Shown here piece by piece: positions 24,105 to 27,949 of a DNA stretch of 27,949 nucleotides. Source of the DNA: CAZNER01 sp964572065. GTDB taxonomy: Bacteria > Patescibacteriota > Dojkabacteria > JAHIVN01. The DNA lies in contig CAZNER010000022.1 in NCBI GenBank assembly GCA_964572065.1, forward strand, positions 1 through 27,949, read 5' to 3'. The translations under genes were made by a program, and so were the position numbers. The notes under the pieces are model-generated. The model was given only the letters and a program-made list of their open reading frames with translations. It was not told the DNA's origin and searched no databases. Each line of letters starts with the position of its first letter. Within the stretch, counting starts at the first letter, position 1.

Positions 24105-24118
24105 TTTTATGCTAAAAA

Positions 24119-24148
24119 ATTTCAATCCTGATATAGTGACTTATAGAC
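24119..24148. repeat. solitary degenerate CRISPR repeat
   Basis: Thirty bases with 26 of 30 identical to the array repeat at 27655 onward, in the same orientation, starting 14 bases after the aldo/keto reductase stop. Mismatches are at repeat positions 12, 13, 20 and 28. It starts with the same ATTTCAATCC as the array copies. No second repeat lies one spacer length away on either side. Confidence 0.7.
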
Positions 24149-24276
24149 TTGAGTAGTCTCTTTCATATCCAATTCAAGAGATAATCAAATTTATTTTGAA
24201 AGCTAAATATAATTAGTATTTAATAACTTAAAATACCTTTTTATATTTCCTAATTTATTGCTTTCCTGGTTTAAAC

Positions 24277-24307
24277 TTGTATTTTTACATTTCGTTTATT
24301 TTATAAT
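24277..24307 (+). promoter_or_regulatory. possible promoter of the TrpRS-like gene
   Basis: TTGTAT (24277-24282) and a perfect TATAAT (24302-24307), 19 bases apart. It lies inside the longest open frame, upstream of the ATG at 24333, and so supports that later start. Confidence 0.35.
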
Positions 24308-24332
24308 ACAATATACACTCGTTATATATATT

Positions 24333-25379
24333 ATGTTGAGTTTATCACCAGCAACAATTTATTCATTAAATAAGAAAGTTGATAATAAACAACTCTTATA
24401 TCCAAGATTATATGAATTAGATCGTGCTACTGATGGTTGGGGAAAACAATTAATAGGTATAAAGAAATCTTATTCATTTCCATGTAAATATCACGGTGCC
24501 GACAAATCCTCCAAAAAAATTATGTCTTTTTTATTCGGTAAAAGATACAAACCTTATACAAAGATATATAAATATGTACTTAATGCAAGAGCCCTTCCTA
24601 ATAATAAAAACAAATTATTAGCTATTTGTGGTATTGCTCCTAATGGACTTATACATCTTGGGCATTTTCAACATATAACAGCAATACATGATACCAAAAT
24701 TCGCTCTACTATTGTATCTTTTAATGATATAGAAGCACAATTAGTTCGTAATGCAAACTATGATAAAATTCAATCATCAATAGAATCCTTTAATCTAGTT
24801 TTACCTCCCAATGCTACAAAAGAAGTCCGTACAAAAATACCTGAGCTTATGGACTTATTTAATAAACTCCTAAATATCATAAAACAAAAAGATTATTTTA
24901 TTGTTTTTGGAAGAGATCTTAATAAACAAGAACGATTTTCTATTAATCTACAAGCAGCTGCATATCTATATAGATCTTTGAAAGATCCGAAATTTATTCC
25001 AATTGGATTTGATGGAATTGAAGAATTAAAAAGAATGAAGTATATAAATTATATTGCACAACAAAAATTAGGATTGCCCGGAGGAGTATTCTTTATTTCT
25101 CCCCAAATCCCCGGATGGAGAAATACTATGAAAATGGGTAAAAGTAATCCAATTGGTAGTTTAAAAATTGGGGACTCTTTAAAAGAAATTATAAATAATA
25201 TTAAAAAGTTAAAAAGTTGTTTAGCATCAAGATATCTTTTATGCATCACAATATTTCTTTTTTCAAGAAGAAGAGAACATATACTTCCAATTAGTACTAA
25301 TATAAAAATTCTTAAGGAATTAGCAATACGAAATATTAAAATTAATCATAGTAAGAAATTTCCTTTAATACAAAATTAA
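24333..25379 (+). CDS. stand-alone tryptophanyl-tRNA synthetase-like protein
   Basis: 348 aa from the ATG at 24333; 25 further in-frame hydrophobic residues start at 24258, but a promoter sits within that part. A class I synthetase catalytic fold: GIAPNGLIHLGHF (HIGH motif, HLGH at 108-111), PIGFDGIEELKRM equivalent to the PVGxDQ helix, and KMGKSNP (267-271), the KMSKS loop with the first Ser changed to Gly, followed by the TrpRS-like SLKIGDSLKEIINNI. The roughly 90 residues before HIGH are not familiar. There is no usual C-terminal anticodon domain; a hydrophobic CITIFLF stretch follows instead. It may be a divergent TrpRS or a paralogue acting on another substrate. Confidence 0.65.
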   Translation: MLSLSPATIYSLNKKVDNKQLLYPRLYELDRATDGWGKQLIGIKKSYSFPCKYHGADKSSKKIMSFLFGKRYKPYTKIYKYVLNARALPNNKNKLLAICGIAPNGLIHLGHFQHITAIHDTKIRSTIVSFNDIEAQLVRNANYDKIQSSIESFNLVLPPNATKEVRTKIPELMDLFNKLLNIIKQKDYFIVFGRDLNKQERFSINLQAAAYLYRSLKDPKFIPIGFDGIEELKRMKYINYIAQQKLGLPGGVFFISPQIPGWRNTMKMGKSNPIGSLKIGDSLKEIINNIKKLKSCLASRYLLCITIFLFSRRREHILPISTNIKILKELAIRNIKINHSKKFPLIQN

Positions 25380-25581
25380 TACGTTCATCTTTATTACAAT
25401 CTTAATAGATATTAAATGATTTCTATTTTTCTATTAACACGATAGTCCATATCCAATATTATAATTAAGAGTTAATAAAAATTTATAATATCCTTTATAA
25501 TAGTAAATAAGTTTCACTTCCAATATTTCTACTGGACCTAATATCTATGTCTAATTATAATATAAGAAACATAATCTTTTC

Positions 25582-25610
25582 TTGATTAAATAATAATTAT
25601 GTGATATATT
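25582..25610 (+). promoter_or_regulatory. promoter of the CDF transporter gene
   Basis: TTGATT (25582-25587), 17-base spacer, TATATT (25605-25610), the best promoter in the window. Start of transcription is expected near 25617. The remainder of the gap 25380-25581 shows only A/T-rich sequence. Confidence 0.6.
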
Positions 25611-25612
25611 TA

Positions 25613-25630
25613 AAAGGGTAATCACCCTTT
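25613..25630. promoter_or_regulatory. palindrome AAAGGGT-AATC-ACCCTTT overlapping the start of transcription
   Basis: A perfect 7-bp inverted repeat with a 4-base loop begins 2 bases after the -10 box and spans the predicted +1. It could be a repressor operator or a 5'-leader hairpin controlling the metal transporter. Which one cannot be told from sequence. Confidence 0.5.
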
Positions 25631-25649
25631 CAATAAATTTATACAAATT

Positions 25650-26831
25650 ATGAATAAAAAACAAATAGCAATTATAAGTACAATTTCAAACTGCTTATTA
25701 GCAGCACTTAAAATATCAATAGGTCTTATAGCGTCAAGTACAGCTATACTTGCTTCAGGTATTGATTCATTATCAGACATCTTATCTTCTCTCCTCGTCT
25801 ATATAGGCATTAAACTGTCTGAAAAAACTGCTTCAAAAAAACATCCGTATGGTTTATTTAGAGCAGAATCCATAGCAAGCTTTATAGTCTTTTTATTTGT
25901 TCTATTTGCTAGTTTAGGAATTATTTATGAAAGTATTACAAATTTATTTACAGGAGAATTCAATACAGATGTAAACACAATTGCATTGATAACTATGTTT
26001 GTATCTGCTTTAATAACTGGATTATTATCATATTTCAAGATAAAAATAGGTAAATCTCAAAATAGTACTTCTCTTGTTTTAGACGGCAGGCATTCACTTA
26101 TAGATGTTTTAACATCAAGTGCTGTAATAATTGGTTTATTAATATCGAACACTATTCCAATCTTTGATAGTATAGCCGGACTCTTAATTGGTCTCTACAT
26201 ACTCTTTGAAACATCTAAAATGGCAAGAGAAGTGTTTGAAGGGTTGCTTGATACAGCAGATATTGACAGTGAAAATAAAGTAAAGGAAATCTGTATGAAA
26301 GAAGAGGTTAAAATATCATCAATTAAATCTAGAAAAGTTGCAGGCAGAACATTTATGGAATTGGAAGTAACACTTCCTACAGATATTAAAATCAAAAAAG
26401 CAGATAAAGTTATCTCAAATCTACAGAAATTAATTCTTCAAAAAATAAAAGAAATAGAATATGTAGTAATACAAATAAAAGGAGGCTCCAAGAGGCATAC
26501 TGCATCAAGAAATAATCTAAAAAAATCATCCCGTATAAATGGTAAAGATTTAAAAACAGTCTTGAAAAAGAAAGGATTTAGAACTATTTATCCTTATAAG
26601 AATGGGAATGTTATAGAAGAAGCCGGTGCTCCCGAATATTTAATTATTGATGAAAAAGATGGTAAAACTATCAATAAGAAAGTGGTTAAAAATCCTTTTT
26701 ATCATATAGGCAGAAGCCATGGAGTTAAATTTGCAAGATATATAAAAGCCGACAGAATAGTAGCTATTAATATTGGAGAAAATGCTAAGAAAAGATTAAA
26801 GCAATCTGGGATTGAGGTGGGGGAGGAATGA
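25650..26831 (+). CDS. CDF cation efflux transporter fused to a NifX-like domain
   Basis: 393 aa. Residues 1-205: CDF membrane domain with six helices. Metal site residues are D39 and D43 in ASGIDSLSDILSS and H148 and D152 in GRHSLIDVLTS; HPYG follows helix 2. The D/D-H/D set is FieF-like and allows Zn, Fe, Cd or Mn. Residues 206-275: CDF cytosolic domain. Residues about 285-391: a NifX/MTH1175-like (dinitrogenase Fe-Mo cofactor biosynthesis, PF02579) domain ending SHGVKFARYIKADRIVAINIGENAKKRLKQSGIEV. That domain binds metal clusters in other proteins, so the fusion may sense or hand over metal. Promoter and palindrome lie upstream; TGA stop is followed at once by a CRISPR-repeat-like sequence. 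Confidence 0.88.
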   Translation: MNKKQIAIISTISNCLLAALKISIGLIASSTAILASGIDSLSDILSSLLVYIGIKLSEKTASKKHPYGLFRAESIASFIVFLFVLFASLGIIYESITNLFTGEFNTDVNTIALITMFVSALITGLLSYFKIKIGKSQNSTSLVLDGRHSLIDVLTSSAVIIGLLISNTIPIFDSIAGLLIGLYILFETSKMAREVFEGLLDTADIDSENKVKEICMKEEVKISSIKSRKVAGRTFMELEVTLPTDIKIKKADKVISNLQKLILQKIKEIEYVVIQIKGGSKRHTASRNNLKKSSRINGKDLKTVLKKKGFRTIYPYKNGNVIEEAGAPEYLIIDEKDGKTINKKVVKNPFYHIGRSHGVKFARYIKADRIVAINIGENAKKRLKQSGIEVGEE

Positions 26832-26889
26832 AATCCTATTATAGTTACTTATATAAACGACAAAATTTATAAAAGTTACAATAGAGATT
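26832..26889. repeat. CRISPR-repeat-like sequence plus imperfect inverted copy (hairpin)
   Basis: Left arm 26832-26858: 21 bases identical to the array repeat (positions 6-26), then AT inserted, then AAAC. Right arm TTTATAAAAGTTACAATAGAGATT-like (26866-26889) is complementary to the left arm at about 20 of 24 positions. A loop of about eight bases separates them and a T-rich tract follows. It starts at the CDF stop codon, so it could be that gene's terminator. Confidence 0.6.
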
Positions 26890-26923
26890 CTTTATTTTCT
26901 TGTTATGTTTAATAATTAAATTT

Positions 26924-27496
26924 TTAGTTAAAAACTAAATTATTTTCTTCGTCTATTCCTTTCTTTCTACAATAATCTCTATAAACATCCCAATAAGCTT
27001 GGGTTATTCGTTTCCCCTTCAATTTTAAAATCTTTATTAATTCTTCTAAATTTTGTTTCGGACCCTCAATTTCGATAAAATCTCCAATTGGAGTTTCATC
27101 AATAACAATAATACAAACCTTGTATTTCCACATTGTTCTATATTTTTCTAATATTCGCATATCTTCTAATCCTATCATACGCAACATTTCTGCCATTCTA
27201 GAAGCATCTTCAATCTCTAAGTTATACTCAGTACGTTCTGCATATCGTGATACAAGTTTTAAATCTCTTGTTTTTATGGTAAATGTATGTTTACTTCCTT
27301 CCTGTCTGGTTCTCACAAATACTCCCATACGAGATAATGCTTTTATTCTATCCCATAAACTGTAGGTTCTGTCCATATAGCGGTTTTTAATCTCCTTAGC
27401 GTTTTGATTCAACCAGTCTAATACAACCTTTTTATCTTTTAATTTATATTTTACTTCTATTTCAGTATCTCTCAATCTATGCTTTATTTTCTTCAT
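26924..27496 (-). CDS. CYTH-domain phosphohydrolase/cyclase
   Basis: 190 aa, one CYTH domain (class IV adenylate cyclase CyaB / thiamine triphosphatase fold, a triphosphate tunnel enzyme). Visible: the ExExK metal-triphosphate motif E12-I-E14-V-K16, basic VRTRQ and TIKTR strands, ERTEYNLEIED, KYRTMWKY and GDFIEIEGP near the C-terminus. All charged positions of the tunnel appear present, so it should act on a triphosphate (ATP, thiamine-PPP or tripolyphosphate). Convergent with the CDF gene, promoter not clear. Its start has one of the few Shine-Dalgarno-like AAAGG sequences in the window, nine bases upstream. Confidence 0.85.
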   Translation of the reverse strand: MKKIKHRLRDTEIEVKYKLKDKKVVLDWLNQNAKEIKNRYMDRTYSLWDRIKALSRMGVFVRTRQEGSKHTFTIKTRDLKLVSRYAERTEYNLEIEDASRMAEMLRMIGLEDMRILEKYRTMWKYKVCIIVIDETPIGDFIEIEGPKQNLEELIKILKLKGKRITQAYWDVYRDYCRKKGIDEENNLVFN

Positions 27497-27581
27497 TTTA
27501 TACCTTTCAAATCTTTCGTCGTTTTATTTAAAATTTCATACTTAGACGAATAAGAATTTTAATATATATAATTTTATCTTT

Positions 27582-27618
27582 AATCCTATTATATTATAAT
27601 TTATAGTTAATTATAAAC
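27582..27618. repeat. degenerate terminal CRISPR repeat with 12-base insertion
   Basis: AATCCTATTATA, then a 12-base insertion TTATAATTTATA (27594-27605), then GTTAATTATAAAC. Without the insertion it matches repeat positions 6-30 with one mismatch. The distance to the first perfect repeat (27619-27654) is exactly 36 bases, one spacer length, which makes it a true trailer-end repeat. Confidence 0.7.
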
Positions 27619-27654
27619 AAGATATCTATAATTAATAATACTATAAAAAACCCT

Positions 27655-27949
27655 ATTTCAATCCTATTATAGTTACTTATAAACGTAATATGGAGAAGGA
27701 TGTGCACAATATCCTTCTATATTTCAATCCTATTATAGTTACTTATAAACCTTCGTTCCAATCGCCAAATAAAGAGGAGTTTTTTCATTTCAATCCTATT
27801 ATAGTTACTTATAAACCCGATAATCTTTACTAACCTTTGAAACCATTCACTATTTCAATCCTATTATAGTTACTTATAAACATAAATTAGATAAGTATTG
27901 TAATGCAGTTTTAATATATTTCAATCCTATTATAGTTACTTATAAACGC
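27655..27949 (-). CRISPR. CRISPR array (five identical repeats, four spacers), continues past right edge
   Basis: Five identical 30-base repeats at 27655-27684, 27721-27750, 27787-27816, 27852-27881 and 27918-27947, with spacers of 36, 36, 35 and 36 bases. In the opposite orientation the repeat starts GTTTATAAG and ends GATTGAAAT, an 8-base end of the type that forms the crRNA 5' handle in type I-B and III systems. Transcription is therefore expected right to left with the leader beyond the window. No cas gene is in the window, so type is inferred from repeat form only. Confidence 0.97.

Noticed and set aside
25490..25520. Possible further solo CRISPR repeat (ATCCTTTATAATAGTAAATAAG)
   Set aside because: Only the first five bases align well; the rest is explained by the A/T-rich background.
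26866..26889. tracrRNA of a type II or V-B/K system
   Set aside because: The array repeat (30 bases, GATTGAAAT end, 35-36 base spacers) has type I-B/III form, and no Cas9/Cas12 gene is visible; kept only as an anti-repeat-like hairpin.
1..27949. Alternative genetic code (UGA = Gly) as in Gracilibacteria/Absconditabacteria
   Set aside because: Genes such as the CDF transporter end at TGA at the expected length, and no conserved glycine is encoded by TGA in the proteins read.

Overview
AT-rich bacterial window, probably from a Patescibacteria (CPR)-like organism. The basis is gene content (polyprenol-phosphate sugar transfer, many glycosyltransferases, short accessory proteins, a lone VanY), almost no Shine-Dalgarno sequences, and short palindromic repeats of kinds I know from CPR genomes, sitting in tRNA remnants and inside one gene. 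TGA acts as a stop, so this is not a UGA=Gly lineage. The phylum assignment is inference. GC is about 23-25% in sampled lines of the flanks and about 43% in a sampled line of the restriction-modification gene.

Layout. 1-163: fragment of an Asp/Glu racemase. 0.3-4.8 kb, plus strand: a DUF4352-like lipoprotein-type or anchored protein, then two GT39/ArnT-like membrane glycosyltransferases around a polyprenol-phosphate-mannose synthase-like GT2. 4.8-10.0 kb, minus strand: a large membrane GT2, then a VanY carboxypeptidase-GT4-GT4 operon. Together they look like a cell-surface glycan locus.

10.1-16.1 kb: a tight five-gene minus-strand operon (unknown protein, Nudix, SAM methyltransferase, two-TM coiled-coil protein, type IIG restriction-modification enzyme). 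Imperfect direct repeats lie at both ends. They look like 3' halves of tRNA-Lys(CTT) carrying a 19-nt hairpin, so this is probably an acquired defence island without a visible integrase.

16.0-16.75 kb is a tRNA hub: intact tRNA-Lys(CTT), a third hairpin-bearing tRNA scar, a small GIY-YIG nuclease gene, and an intact tRNA-Arg(TCG) nested inside a palindrome that itself splits another tRNA.

16.8-24.1 kb: SGNH hydrolase, ABC-2 exporter divergent from a MarR-type regulator, SAM methyltransferase, four-TM protein, a structured hairpin-rich intergenic element, an anchored Asp-box propeller protein, and an aldo/keto reductase-fold protein that lacks two catalytic residues. 24.3-27.5 kb: a stand-alone TrpRS-like protein, a CDF metal transporter fused to a NifX-like domain behind a promoter with an adjacent palindrome, and a CYTH protein. 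From 27582 to the right edge runs a CRISPR array with type I-B/III-like repeats. Degenerate repeats lie at its trailer end and also, outside the array, at 24119 and 26832. No cas gene is in the window.
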